From positions 1-64,000 of the forward strand of contig NZ_JACRTG010000012.1 in assembly GCF_014385195.1 (NCBI RefSeq): 64,000 bases of DNA, written 5' to 3'. Shown here piece after piece: positions 24,734-32,035 of this stretch (position 1 is the stretch's first letter; each line of letters begins with the position of its first letter). The notes under the pieces were generated by a model that was not told the DNA's origin, did not search any database, and saw only the letters and a program-made list of their open reading frames with translations. The translations under genes were made by a program, and so were the position numbers. The stretch is from Paratissierella segnis (GTDB taxonomy: Bacteria > Bacillota > Clostridia > Tissierellales > Tissierellaceae).

Positions 24734-25016
24734 TAGAGAATACAACTGTAGTAATAGACCATATAAGAAACTATACAACAGCAGTCGCTGGCAAGATTTA
24801 AGAAGGTATGTATTAAACAAACAACCTCTCTGTGTAGAGTGTTTAAAGAATAATAGGATTACCCCAGCAACAGTGGTAGACCATATAAAACCTCATAAAG
24901 GTAACGAAGACTTATTCTATGACATTAATAATCTTCAATCCCTGTGCAAGTCCTGCCATGATAGGAAGACTGCCAAGGAAGACGGCAGATGGAAGAGAAA
25001 GGTTTACACCTATTGA
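24642..25016 (+). CDS. HNH endonuclease
   Basis: 124 residues: an N-terminal cysteine finger (CKYPGCPELTEGNYCKMHQ) and an HNH core (RWQDLRRYVLNKQPLCVECL; VVDHIKPHKG; NNLQSLCKSCHDRKT). In HK97-type cos phages such proteins act with the terminase in cutting the cohesive ends, and the gene is normally next to the small terminase. Here a 6.5-kb cargo island separates the two. Confidence 0.9.
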   Translation: MPRKPKKPCKYPGCPELTEGNYCKMHQKEINREYNCSNRPYKKLYNSSRWQDLRRYVLNKQPLCVECLKNNRITPATVVDHIKPHKGNEDLFYDINNLQSLCKSCHDRKTAKEDGRWKRKVYTY

Positions 25017-25116
25017 CCCCTAGGGCGGGGTGAAGATTTTAAAACCCTCTAGCCCAGGAACGGGGCGGCCCCCTCGTGCAAGAATTCGCAAAATTCCATA
25101 GGGGGGTATAGAAGCA
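25017..25116. other. GC-rich block after HNH gene, candidate cos site
   Basis: The 100 bases after the HNH stop are far more GC-rich than the surroundings (CCCCTAGGGCGGGG, ACGGGGCGGCCCCCTCGTGC, ATAGGGGGG) and contain several self-complementary G/C runs. Such a block between HNH and the small terminase gene is where cohesive-end sites lie in related phages. The position and composition are seen; the cos function is inferred. Confidence 0.45.
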
Positions 25117-25136
25117 AAATAGCCCTCTTTTGAGAG

Positions 25137-25427
25137 CTATTTAATATATCGCTTTAGTTGTTGATAAAAGTTTTCACGAGTTCCAGCAAGAAGCACAACA
25201 ATCTTTTTACCATTAACTTCATTGATGGTATAGGCAATTTCGTAATTTATACCTTTATACTTTACATCAAAACCATAAATTCCAGCCAAATCACCACGTT
25301 TTGGTTGACCGATATAAGGATTTTCACTTAATTTTAGTAAAGCTGTTTTATATGCATTTTTTAAAGGTTTTTCCTTTAATTTTTTAAAAAAACGTTCAGC
25401 TTGAGGACTGAATAATATTTCGTACAT
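25137..25427 (-). CDS. RelE/ParE-type toxin
   Basis: 96 residues with the RelE-fold pattern: YEILFSPQAERFFKKL, KLSENPYIGQPKRGDLAGIYGFDVKYKGINYEIAY and VVLLAGTRENFYQQLKRY. It lies two bases after the antitoxin stop in a leftward operon, opposite to the surrounding late genes. It probably blocks translation by cleaving mRNA on the ribosome. Confidence 0.87.
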   Translation of the reverse strand: MYEILFSPQAERFFKKLKEKPLKNAYKTALLKLSENPYIGQPKRGDLAGIYGFDVKYKGINYEIAYTINEVNGKKIVVLLAGTRENFYQQLKRYIK

Positions 25428-25429
25428 AA

Positions 25430-25798
25430 TCAGTCCTCTGAACCAAAGATGTCATCAAAGTTTGCTGCTTTCTTTTCACCAGCTGCAATGGTATCTGCTT
25501 CTTCAAGCATATTGGTAACAGCTTTTTTAATATTTTTGCTTTGTGTTTCAAACTGCTTTACTAGTTCATCACCTGAATATCCTTGAGAAACTAGGTCTTT
25601 TAGTATTTCAACGGAAAACTCACTAGGTTCTCTATGAAGAGGTTGAATAACAATTTTACCATCTTCAAGTGAGCATTCAACTTCGCTTCCAAGTTCAAGA
25701 TGTTTATAGAATTGTAAAGGTATCGTAATTTGACGCTTCTTTGAAACGCTGATTATTTTACGATCCATAATATCACGCTCCATAACAATTGTAGGCAT
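25430..25798 (-). CDS. AbrB/SpoVT-type antitoxin
   Basis: 122 residues. Residues 12-55 form an AbrB-like swapped-hairpin DNA-binding domain (RKIISVSKKRQITIPLQFYKHLELGSEVECSLEDG). The rest (EILKDLVSQGYSGDELVKQFE.. AANFDDIFG) should bind the toxin. GGAGG lies just before the ATG at 25798; the longer frame to 25834 starts upstream of this site. Toxin and antitoxin genes are two bases apart and would be autoregulated from the promoter at 25870-25898. Confidence 0.85.
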   Translation of the reverse strand: MPTIVMERDIMDRKIISVSKKRQITIPLQFYKHLELGSEVECSLEDGKIVIQPLHREPSEFSVEILKDLVSQGYSGDELVKQFETQSKNIKKAVTNMLEEADTIAAGEKKAANFDDIFGSED

Positions 25799-25869
25799 AT
25801 TTGTAACCTCCTTTATAGTATATGCTAAATTCATAAATATAATACCTATATCTTTGTATCTTTATAAAC

Positions 25870-25898
25870 ATTATAACAAAGAAACAAAGAAAATTCAA
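25870..25898 (-). promoter_or_regulatory. Promoter of the RelE/AbrB-like pair
   Basis: On the minus strand TTGAAT, 17 bases, TATAAT. The spacer and the sequence just downstream carry repeated CTTTGTT/TCTTTGT motifs in both orientations, probably operator sites for the AbrB-type protein. Confidence 0.7.
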
Positions 25899-25924
25899 TA
25901 AAAAATAAAGAGGTGAGTGAAATA

Positions 25925-27181
25925 TTGAAAACAACAGAAGAATTAAAACTAATTAATATAGATGAGTTGATACCTTATGCAAATAATGCTAGAACCCATA
26001 GTAAAGACCAAATTAATAAATTGAGAAGTAGCCTTAGAGAATTTGGTTTTATAAATCCCATCCTTATAGATAAGGATTATAATATCTTAGCTGGCCATGG
26101 CAGAGTAATGGCAGCAAGGGAAGAAGGAATAAAAGAAGTTCCCTGTGTGTTAGTGGAACATTTAACAGAGGCCCAGAAGAAGGCCTATATTTTAGCAGAT
26201 AATAGACTGGCTATGGATGCAGGCTGGGATGATGAGATGTTAGCTTTAGAATTAGAAAATTTAAAAGAACTGGATTTTGATATGGACCTTACAGGCTTTG
26301 ATGCTGCAGAAATAGATGAGCTTTTTAGTAATATCCACGATAAAGATGTGCAGGATGATGATTTTGATGTAGATGCAGCTTTAGCAGAAGAGCCTATTTC
26401 AAAACAGGGTGATATTTGGCTACTTGGAAGGCACAGACTTATTTGTGGAGATAGTACCAAGGCAGAAATTTATGAGAAACTAATGGAAGGAAAGAAAGCA
26501 AATCTCTGTGTTACAGACCCTCCTTACAATGTGAATTATACAGCTGGAAGTGAAAATGAGAGAAAAATTAAAAATGACAATATGGAAGATAAAAACTTTT
26601 ATGAATTCCTATTAGCTTCATTTAAAAATATATTTAATTCTCTTGATGATGGTGCTGCAGCTTATATATTCCATGCAGATACAGAAGGGTTAAATTTTAG
26701 AAAGGCTTTCAAGGATGCAGGATTCCATCTTGCTAATGTGTGTATTTGGGCCAAGCAATCATTGGTATTAGGTCGTTCTGATTATCAATGGCAGCACGAG
26801 CCTATTCTTTATGGGTGGAAACCTACGGGAAAGCATAGATGGTATGCAGATAGAAAACAAACAACTATCTGGAATTTTGATAGGCCTACAAAATCAGAAC
26901 TTCATCCAACTATGAAACCAGTACCTCTTGTAGCTTATCCGATCCAAAATAGTAGCATGAGTAACTGTATTGTATTAGAACCTTTTGCTGGCAGTGGTTC
27001 TACTTTAATTGCCTGCGAGCAGTTAGGAAGAATTTGTTATGCAATAGAACTTGATGAAAAATATGCAGATGTTATTGTGAAAAGATATATTGAGTATGTT
27101 GATTCTTATGAAGAAGTTTTTCTAATAAGAAATGAGGAGAAAGTACCATATAAAGGGCTTATGAAATCTACTAGAAACTAA
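25925..27181 (+). CDS. ParB-nuclease/DNA methyltransferase fusion
   Basis: About 418 residues. The N-terminal ParB/Srx-like domain (IDELIPYANNARTHS.. NPILIDKDYNILAGHGRVMAA) precedes an amino-methyltransferase with DPPYN at 198-202 and FAGSGST at 354-360, the motif order of beta-class N4-cytosine/N6-adenine enzymes. Such fusions are common in prophages near the terminase and methylate phage or host DNA, probably against restriction or to mark DNA for packaging. No restriction enzyme partner is next to it. TTG 25925 is placed nine bases after GAGGTG; GTG 25913 lies within the ribosome site. Confidence 0.9.
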   Translation: MKTTEELKLINIDELIPYANNARTHSKDQINKLRSSLREFGFINPILIDKDYNILAGHGRVMAAREEGIKEVPCVLVEHLTEAQKKAYILADNRLAMDAGWDDEMLALELENLKELDFDMDLTGFDAAEIDELFSNIHDKDVQDDDFDVDAALAEEPISKQGDIWLLGRHRLICGDSTKAEIYEKLMEGKKANLCVTDPPYNVNYTAGSENERKIKNDNMEDKNFYEFLLASFKNIFNSLDDGAAAYIFHADTEGLNFRKAFKDAGFHLANVCIWAKQSLVLGRSDYQWQHEPILYGWKPTGKHRWYADRKQTTIWNFDRPTKSELHPTMKPVPLVAYPIQNSSMSNCIVLEPFAGSGSTLIACEQLGRICYAIELDEKYADVIVKRYIEYVDSYEEVFLIRNEEKVPYKGLMKSTRN

Positions 27182-27223
27182 AATACAAAGTATGTGATTT
27201 AGACTAATTTTTATTTAAAATTC

Positions 27224-27252
27224 TTGAAAATCAAATAATTTAATGATATAAT
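27224..27252 (+). promoter_or_regulatory. Promoter of the AbiE operon
   Basis: TTGAAA, 17-base spacer, TATAAT, followed 14 bases later by the inverted repeat at 27266-27288. Confidence 0.8.
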
Positions 27253-27265
27253 TGCACTAAAATAC

Positions 27266-27288
27266 CCGCACTGCTAATTGCAATGCGG
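27266..27288. promoter_or_regulatory. Inverted-repeat operator of the AbiE operon
   Basis: CCGCA-c-TGC-taatt-GCA-a-TGCGG, a near-perfect 23-bp inverted repeat just downstream of the promoter. AbiEi antitoxins are known to repress their own operons through inverted repeats, and the placement fits. Confidence 0.7.
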
Positions 27289-27304
27289 ATAATGAGGTGC
27301 AATT

Positions 27305-27901
27305 ATGATTGAAAAAGGTGTTATCTATAAAGAATTTAAAAATCGTGGTGGAGTATTAAAAACATCAGAACTTAATGCGTTAGGGCTTTCAAGTCGGCAA
27401 ATAAAGAAACTTGTAGATAGTGGAGATATTACAAGAATTAAACGTGGTTATTATGAACTATCAGATAATATCTATCCAGAAGAAGCTGTAATAGCAAGAC
27501 TATTTCCAGATGCAGTAATTTTTCTTGAAAGTGCACTGATGCATTATGGATATACAGATAGAATACCTCTAGCATGGCAAATAGCTGTGGATAGAGACAG
27601 TGAAAAAAGTCAGTATAAAATTGACTACCCATTAATAGAAGTCTTTTATATTGAACCAAAATTACTAGAAATCGGCTTGGATGTAATTCAAGTAGAAGAG
27701 GTAGAGATAAAAATATTTAATCGAGATCGCACTATATGTGATGTTCTTCGCTATGAGAATAAGTTGGAGAGAGAAGTATTTACTAATGCAATAAAACGTT
27801 ATATAAAAGATCCAAAGAAAAATGTGAGAAACCTATTTGAATATGCTGAGAAATTTAATATTAAGAATAAGACACAGACATATATAGGAGTGTGGTTGTA
27901 A
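27305..27901 (+). CDS. abiEi: AbiEi antitoxin (type IV TA)
   Basis: 198 residues with the N-terminal winged-helix domain (GVLKTSELNALGLSSRQIKKLVDSGDITRIKRGYY) and the AbiEi core (EEAVIARLFPDAVIFLESALMHYGYTDR). It represses the operon and protects from AbiEii. It overlaps the toxin gene by one base (TAATG). Confidence 0.92.
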   Translation: MIEKGVIYKEFKNRGGVLKTSELNALGLSSRQIKKLVDSGDITRIKRGYYELSDNIYPEEAVIARLFPDAVIFLESALMHYGYTDRIPLAWQIAVDRDSEKSQYKIDYPLIEVFYIEPKLLEIGLDVIQVEEVEIKIFNRDRTICDVLRYENKLEREVFTNAIKRYIKDPKKNVRNLFEYAEKFNIKNKTQTYIGVWL

Positions 27902-28797
27902 TGGGAAATATTGAAGCGTCAGTTTTAGCAAGACTAAAAAACAAATCGAAAGAACAAGGCATCCCATTGCAACAGCTACTAAATTTATTTTGCCAGGAAG
28001 AATTTATTCGAAGGCTTTCGGGGAGTAACTATAAAGAAAATCTTATTCTTAAGGGTGGTTTTCTATTATATTCAATTAGTGGATTTACTACGAGGCCAAC
28101 AGTTGATGCAGATTATCTTTTAAAGAATTATTCAAATGATTTAGACGCTATTGAAAAGCTTGTTAGAGAAGTTATTTCTTCACCTAGTAATAATGATTTT
28201 GTAGAGTTTAAAATTAGAGGTTTAGAGGAAATTAGTGAGGTTAAAGAGTATCATGGTATCAGAGTCAACCTTACTGGTATTATTGGAAGAACAAAGACAC
28301 CTTTTAGTATAGACTTTGGAGTTGGGGATATTATTGTACCTTCTCCAGTTGAAAGAACTCTACCAGTATTACTTCCAGAGTTTGAAAAACCTGAGGTATT
28401 AACTTATTCTTTAGAATCTACAGTAGCGGAGAAATTAGATGCGATCATATCTTTAATGGAAGCTACAGGTCGTATGAAGGATTTTTATGATATATATTAT
28501 TTAGCGACAACATTTGATTTTGAGGGTAGAAAGCTTCAAGAAGCAATCTATGAAACATTATCTAATCGAGGTACACCATATGAAAAAGACTCTGTTATTG
28601 TAATTGCAAGACTTGCTAAAGATAATCAAATTCAAAAGAGATGGAACAATTTCTGTAAAAAGATATTAAAATATGAACTTGATTTTACTGATGTAGTTAA
28701 TATAATTGTTGATTTTACTTCGCCACCATATCAATCGATAATTGAAGAAGACGAATTTTTTAAAAATTGGAGATATAAAGACAGGAAATATATCTAA
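27901..28797 (+). CDS. abiEii: AbiEii nucleotidyltransferase toxin
   Basis: 298 residues of the AbiEii/AbiGii family: LILKGGFLLYSISGFTTRPTVDADYLL is the nucleotidyltransferase core, followed by VAEKLDAIISLMEATGRMKDFYDIYYL. Family members block growth of infected cells by modifying RNA. ATG 27901 overlaps the antitoxin stop and is preferred to GTG 27892. With AbiEi it forms a complete abortive-infection system carried by the prophage, likely directed at competing phages. Confidence 0.92.
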   Translation: MGNIEASVLARLKNKSKEQGIPLQQLLNLFCQEEFIRRLSGSNYKENLILKGGFLLYSISGFTTRPTVDADYLLKNYSNDLDAIEKLVREVISSPSNNDFVEFKIRGLEEISEVKEYHGIRVNLTGIIGRTKTPFSIDFGVGDIIVPSPVERTLPVLLPEFEKPEVLTYSLESTVAEKLDAIISLMEATGRMKDFYDIYYLATTFDFEGRKLQEAIYETLSNRGTPYEKDSVIVIARLAKDNQIQKRWNNFCKKILKYELDFTDVVNIIVDFTSPPYQSIIEEDEFFKNWRYKDRKYI

Positions 28798-28802
28798 TCA
28801 AA

Positions 28803-28830
28803 AGTAGGCTTTTACTAGCCTGCTTTTTTA
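28803..28830 (+). terminator. Terminator after AbiE
   Basis: AGTAGGCT and AGCCTGCT arms, six-base loop, seven T. Confidence 0.85.
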
Positions 28831-28854
28831 TTTGAATAAATCTCGATATAACCC

Positions 28855-28883
28855 TTGCAATTCCCTGTGTTTAGAGTGATATA
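28855..28883 (+). promoter_or_regulatory. Promoter 1 of the amidoligase module
   Basis: TTGCAA, 17-base spacer, GATATA. The spacer end and -10 region (TTTAGAGTGATATAT) are the same as in the promoter at 29824. Confidence 0.6.
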
Positions 28884-28914
28884 TGTAAGTAACCTAAATA
28901 CAGGAGGGATTGAA

Positions 28915-29607
28915 ATGGATAGAAAGGAATTAGTAAAAATCTTAGGTGAGCATTTTGGAGTGAAGCCTAAGTATCTAGGAGTACCAAGCTTTCAATATCA
29001 AATAGAAACACCTAAAGAAACTTACATCATAGATAGGGAGGGAAAGATTATGACATCTCTTGGAGTAGAAGTAGAATTTGAAGAACTACTAGCTGGGCCT
29101 GAAGAACCTATTGGCTACGAATTAGAAATACCCATGGATGGCCACAGTGGTAGAACCTTAAGAAATATTGTAAACATGATTTACAGCAGGCAGCCTTTAA
29201 TTAAAAAAGCATTGGGAATTGAAGAAAATATAGTAGAAGAGGACTTTGTTATTAAAATTAACGAAGCAGATATTAACAGCGTAGATAGTTTTGAAAGAGC
29301 ATTAAATAAAATTGAAGAGGGAGGACATCCTGGAATAGAATTTGATTTTAAGGATAAAACCATCACCTTTAAGCATACAGGAACTGAAGCAGCTACTTGG
29401 CTTTTTGCACTAATCAATAAAAATGCTAAGGCCCAAAGTAGAGCTTTAGCTAAAGTGAAACCTACCGACAATGAAAAATACACTTTTAGAACTTGGCTAA
29501 CAAGACTGGGAATGATAGGAGATGAGTATAGAGAAATTAGAAAAGAACTACTTCAAAATCTAAGTGGCAACAGTGCATTTAGGTATCCAGTGAAGGAGGA
29601 AGACTAA
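28915..29607 (+). CDS. Amidoligase-like pseudoenzyme
   Basis: 230 residues. The second half parallels the amidoligase encoded at 29890: SGRTLRNIVNMIYSRQPLIKKALGIE against TPRSLRNFVNIIYARNDLLYESLQIE, and a shared C-terminus (FRTWLTRLGMIGDEYREIRKEL). Catalytic signatures of the family are gone: no GIEIEL, HIHLDG is reduced to a PMDG, and the ELRGFNGT segment is replaced. It is thus probably an inactive partner or regulatory subunit. AGGAGGG precedes the ATG at 28915; the longer frame from 28855 begins inside the promoter. Confidence 0.7.
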   Translation: MDRKELVKILGEHFGVKPKYLGVPSFQYQIETPKETYIIDREGKIMTSLGVEVEFEELLAGPEEPIGYELEIPMDGHSGRTLRNIVNMIYSRQPLIKKALGIEENIVEEDFVIKINEADINSVDSFERALNKIEEGGHPGIEFDFKDKTITFKHTGTEAATWLFALINKNAKAQSRALAKVKPTDNEKYTFRTWLTRLGMIGDEYREIRKELLQNLSGNSAFRYPVKEED

Positions 29608-29795
29608 TGACTAAACCAAGGTGTAAATTAATCGGTGAAGATGGAAACATATTTAATCTTATGGGGATTGCATCTAGAACCCTTAAAAAAGCTGGTATGA
29701 AAGATAAAGCAGACGAAATGGTAAAAAGGATAATGGAATCTGGGTCTTATATTGAAGCTTTAGCTGTTATTTCTGAATATGTTGAAATAGTGTAA
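29607..29795 (+). CDS. Small conserved phage protein
   Basis: 62 residues (MTKPRCKLIGEDGNIFNLMG.. SRTLKKAGMKDKADEMVKRIMESG), starting on the last base of the previous stop. Small genes of this kind accompany phage amidoligases. Function unknown; the operon position makes it a possible substrate or accessory factor, which is inference. Confidence 0.75.
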   Translation: MTKPRCKLIGEDGNIFNLMGIASRTLKKAGMKDKADEMVKRIMESGSYIEALAVISEYVEIV

Positions 29796-29823
29796 AATAC
29801 TATGTTTCTTTTGAAAATAGTAC

Positions 29824-29852
29824 TTGCTATTTATCCCTTTTAGAGTGATATA
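29824..29852 (+). promoter_or_regulatory. Promoter 2 of the amidoligase module
   Basis: TTGCTA, 17-base spacer, GATATA, with the same TTTAGAGTGATATAT core as promoter 1. Confidence 0.6.
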
Positions 29853-29889
29853 TATACACAACGAAAACACACTGAAAGGAGATAAAACC

Positions 29890-30807
29890 ATGGCAGACAG
29901 AGGCTTTTTAAAAGGAAACTTTGGAATTGAGATTGAACTAACAGGAATTACAAGAGAAAAGGCAGCAAAAATTGTGGCAGAGCATTTAGGGGGAAGCATT
30001 CAAAAACAGTATGATTATTACGATAGCTACAAAGTTACTGCACCGGATGGAAGGGTTTGGAAAGTTATGTATGACGGAAGCTTGAGATGCCAAAGAAAAG
30101 TAAATGGGCAAAAGGTTGCGGCAGGAAGAGAATACAGCGTAGAAATTGTTAGCCCAATCTTAACCTACGAAGAAGACGTTGAAACTTTGCAGGAGATGGT
30201 GAGAAAAATCAGAAAGGCAGGAGGATTTTCAAACTCAACAGCAGGAATTCACATACACCTAGATGGAGCAGACCATACACCAAGAAGCTTAAGAAACTTT
30301 GTAAACATCATCTACGCTAGAAACGATTTGCTTTACGAAAGCCTACAAATTGAAAGGGAAAGAATGCGTTACTGCAAGAAGATGGATAAAGATTTAGTGG
30401 AAAGAATGAATAAGAAAAAACCTAAAACTTTCAAAGAAATTGAGGACATTTGGTACAAAGGCTACGGCTCCAGCAGGGAAAGACACTACCATGAAAGCAG
30501 ATATCATTTTCTAAACCTTCACAGTTTTTTCAACGGAGTAGGAACAGTAGAACTTAGGGGATTTAATGGAACTCTTCATGCAGGAAAAATAAGAAGCTAC
30601 ATTGTTTTGGCCTTAGCCATAAACAACCAGGCCTTAACCCAAAAGAGTGCTAGCACCAAAAAGCCACAATTAGAAAATCCAAAGTTTGCAATGAGAACTT
30701 GGCTAAACCGAATAGGACTTATCGGAGAAGAATTCAAAAACTGCAGGGAGCACTTAACCAAACACCTAGAAGGAAGTGCAGCTTGGAGATTTCGAAGAGC
30801 CGCATAG
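29890..30807 (+). CDS. Amidoligase (COOH-NH2 ligase family)
   Basis: 305 residues. The family motifs are all visible: metal-binding Glu14/Glu16 in NFGIEIELTG, STAGIHIHLDGADHT, and VELRGFNGTLHAGKI near the C-terminus. Amidoligases of this group use ATP to join amino acids or peptides to a carboxyl group and have been predicted to tag proteins or peptides in phages. A gamma-glutamylcyclotransferase-like gene downstream could remove the tag, as BtrG does in butirosin synthesis. ATG 29890 follows AAAGGAG; the frame open from 29824 includes the promoter. Confidence 0.85.
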   Translation: MADRGFLKGNFGIEIELTGITREKAAKIVAEHLGGSIQKQYDYYDSYKVTAPDGRVWKVMYDGSLRCQRKVNGQKVAAGREYSVEIVSPILTYEEDVETLQEMVRKIRKAGGFSNSTAGIHIHLDGADHTPRSLRNFVNIIYARNDLLYESLQIERERMRYCKKMDKDLVERMNKKKPKTFKEIEDIWYKGYGSSRERHYHESRYHFLNLHSFFNGVGTVELRGFNGTLHAGKIRSYIVLALAINNQALTQKSASTKKPQLENPKFAMRTWLNRIGLIGEEFKNCREHLTKHLEGSAAWRFRRAA

Positions 30808-30842
30808 AGAAACTTAAAAATAGCGGCAGGCCCAAGAGCCAC

Positions 30843-30860
30843 AGAGGGGGAAACCCCTCT
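30843..30860 (+). other. GAAA-capped hairpin upstream of the cyclotransferase gene
   Basis: AGAGGGG and CCCCTCT arms closed by a GAAA tetraloop, in a GC-richer gap (30808-30952) that also has GGCC-ACACA-GGCC. There is no T run, so it is not a standard terminator. It may be a processing or translation-control element. Confidence 0.45.
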
Positions 30861-30952
30861 TAAGCTGGTAGAAGGACTCCCTCACTTAAAGTAAAGGCCA
30901 CACAGGCCAAGTAGTGGGGAAATATTGGGCCCTTTGGAAAGGATGAATCAAA

Positions 30953-31411
30953 ATGAAAAGACTATATGTTGCTTATGGTTCAAATCTTAACCTAGAGCAA
31001 ATGAGCTACCGATGTCCTACTGCCAAGGTTTATGGAAAGGGAATGCTCTATGGCTACAGGCTGCTTTTTAAAGGTGTACCTGGAAATGCCTATTTAACCA
31101 TTGAACCCTGCAAAGGTAAAAAAGTGCCAGTACTTGTATGGGAAGTAGAGCCTAAAGATGAACTAGCCCTTGATAGGTATGAAGGCTATCCTAGCTTTTA
31201 CTACAAAGAAGATATACCAGTGGAACTTGAGACTGGTGAAATTGTAACTGCCATGGTTTACATTATGACCAATAAGATTAAGGATAGGATTCACTTAAAT
31301 TCTCCAAGTCAAAGTTATTTAAGAACTGTAAAGGAAGGATACAAAAGTGCTGGATTTGATTTGAGTTTCATTGATGAAGCCATTGAAATCAGCACAAAGA
31401 GGGAAAAATAA
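30953..31411 (+). CDS. Gamma-glutamylcyclotransferase-like (GGCT/AIG2) protein
   Basis: 152 residues with the substrate-loop motif AYGSNL at 7-12, LTIEPCKGKKVPVLVWEV and the acidic region ALDRYEGYPSFYYKED that should carry the catalytic glutamate. GGCT-fold enzymes release gamma-glutamyl groups as pyroglutamate. Its place after the amidoligase suggests a ligase/eraser pair. RBS: GGAAAGGATG upstream. Confidence 0.88.
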   Translation: MKRLYVAYGSNLNLEQMSYRCPTAKVYGKGMLYGYRLLFKGVPGNAYLTIEPCKGKKVPVLVWEVEPKDELALDRYEGYPSFYYKEDIPVELETGEIVTAMVYIMTNKIKDRIHLNSPSQSYLRTVKEGYKSAGFDLSFIDEAIEISTKREK

Positions 31412-31512
31412 GCCCCACACTTGCCCTGTAAGGGCTTTTTAAAGAGGTAATGGGGCAATTACCCTAGGGGTTTTAAACTACAAAGGAATTGGAAGATAGA
31501 AAAATCAGAAGG

Positions 31513-31537
31513 AAGGCCTAAAATAAGGGCCTTTTTT
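31513..31537 (+). terminator. Terminator before the packaging genes
   Basis: AAGGCC/GGCCTT arms with a nine-base loop and six T, ending the cargo island. Confidence 0.8.
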
Positions 31538-31564
31538 CTTCACTATAAATTGGAGGTGATAGCA

Positions 31565-32035
31565 ATGGCGACACGAGGAAGAAAGCCAAAACCAACTGCA
31601 CTAAAGGTCTTGGAAGGGAATCCTGGAAAAAGACCTTTAAATGATAAAGAACCAAAGCCTGAGAAAAAAGCTCCCGAATGTCCGTCATGGCTGGAGCCTG
31701 AAGCTAAGAAAGAATGGGAGCGAATGGCTAAAACTATGGAGGCCATTGGAATACTAACTGAAGTGGACATGGCAGCCTTTGCTGGATACTGTCAAGCCTA
31801 TGCTAGATGGAAAGAAGCTGAAGAATTTCTATCAAAGCATGGCACTATTTTTAAAACCCCATCAGGATATATTCAACAGGTGCCACAGGTATCCATTGCC
31901 CAGACATATCTTAAGGTTATGAAGGATTTCTGTTCTGAATTTGGACTTACCCCTGCTGCTCGTACAAGAATTCAGGTAAATACAGGGGAGACTGATACCG
32001 ATGATCCAATGGAAAAATTACTGAGGGTTAAATAA
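31565..32035 (+). CDS. terS: Terminase small subunit (P27 family)
   Basis: 156 residues beginning ATRGRKPKPTALKVLEGNPGKR, the hallmark of P27-type small terminases, with a helical core (WERMAKTMEAIGILTEVDMAAFAGYCQAYARW). It recognises the packaging site and recruits the large subunit. GGAGGTGA lies seven bases before the ATG at 31565. Its stop overlaps the large terminase start (TAATG). Confidence 0.93.
   Translation: MATRGRKPKPTALKVLEGNPGKRPLNDKEPKPEKKAPECPSWLEPEAKKEWERMAKTMEAIGILTEVDMAAFAGYCQAYARWKEAEEFLSKHGTIFKTPSGYIQQVPQVSIAQTYLKVMKDFCSEFGLTPAARTRIQVNTGETDTDDPMEKLLRVK

Noticed and set aside
30808..30952. Riboswitch upstream of the cyclotransferase gene
   Set aside because: Hairpins are present but match no riboswitch core known to me and no terminator or sequestering stem is linked to them.
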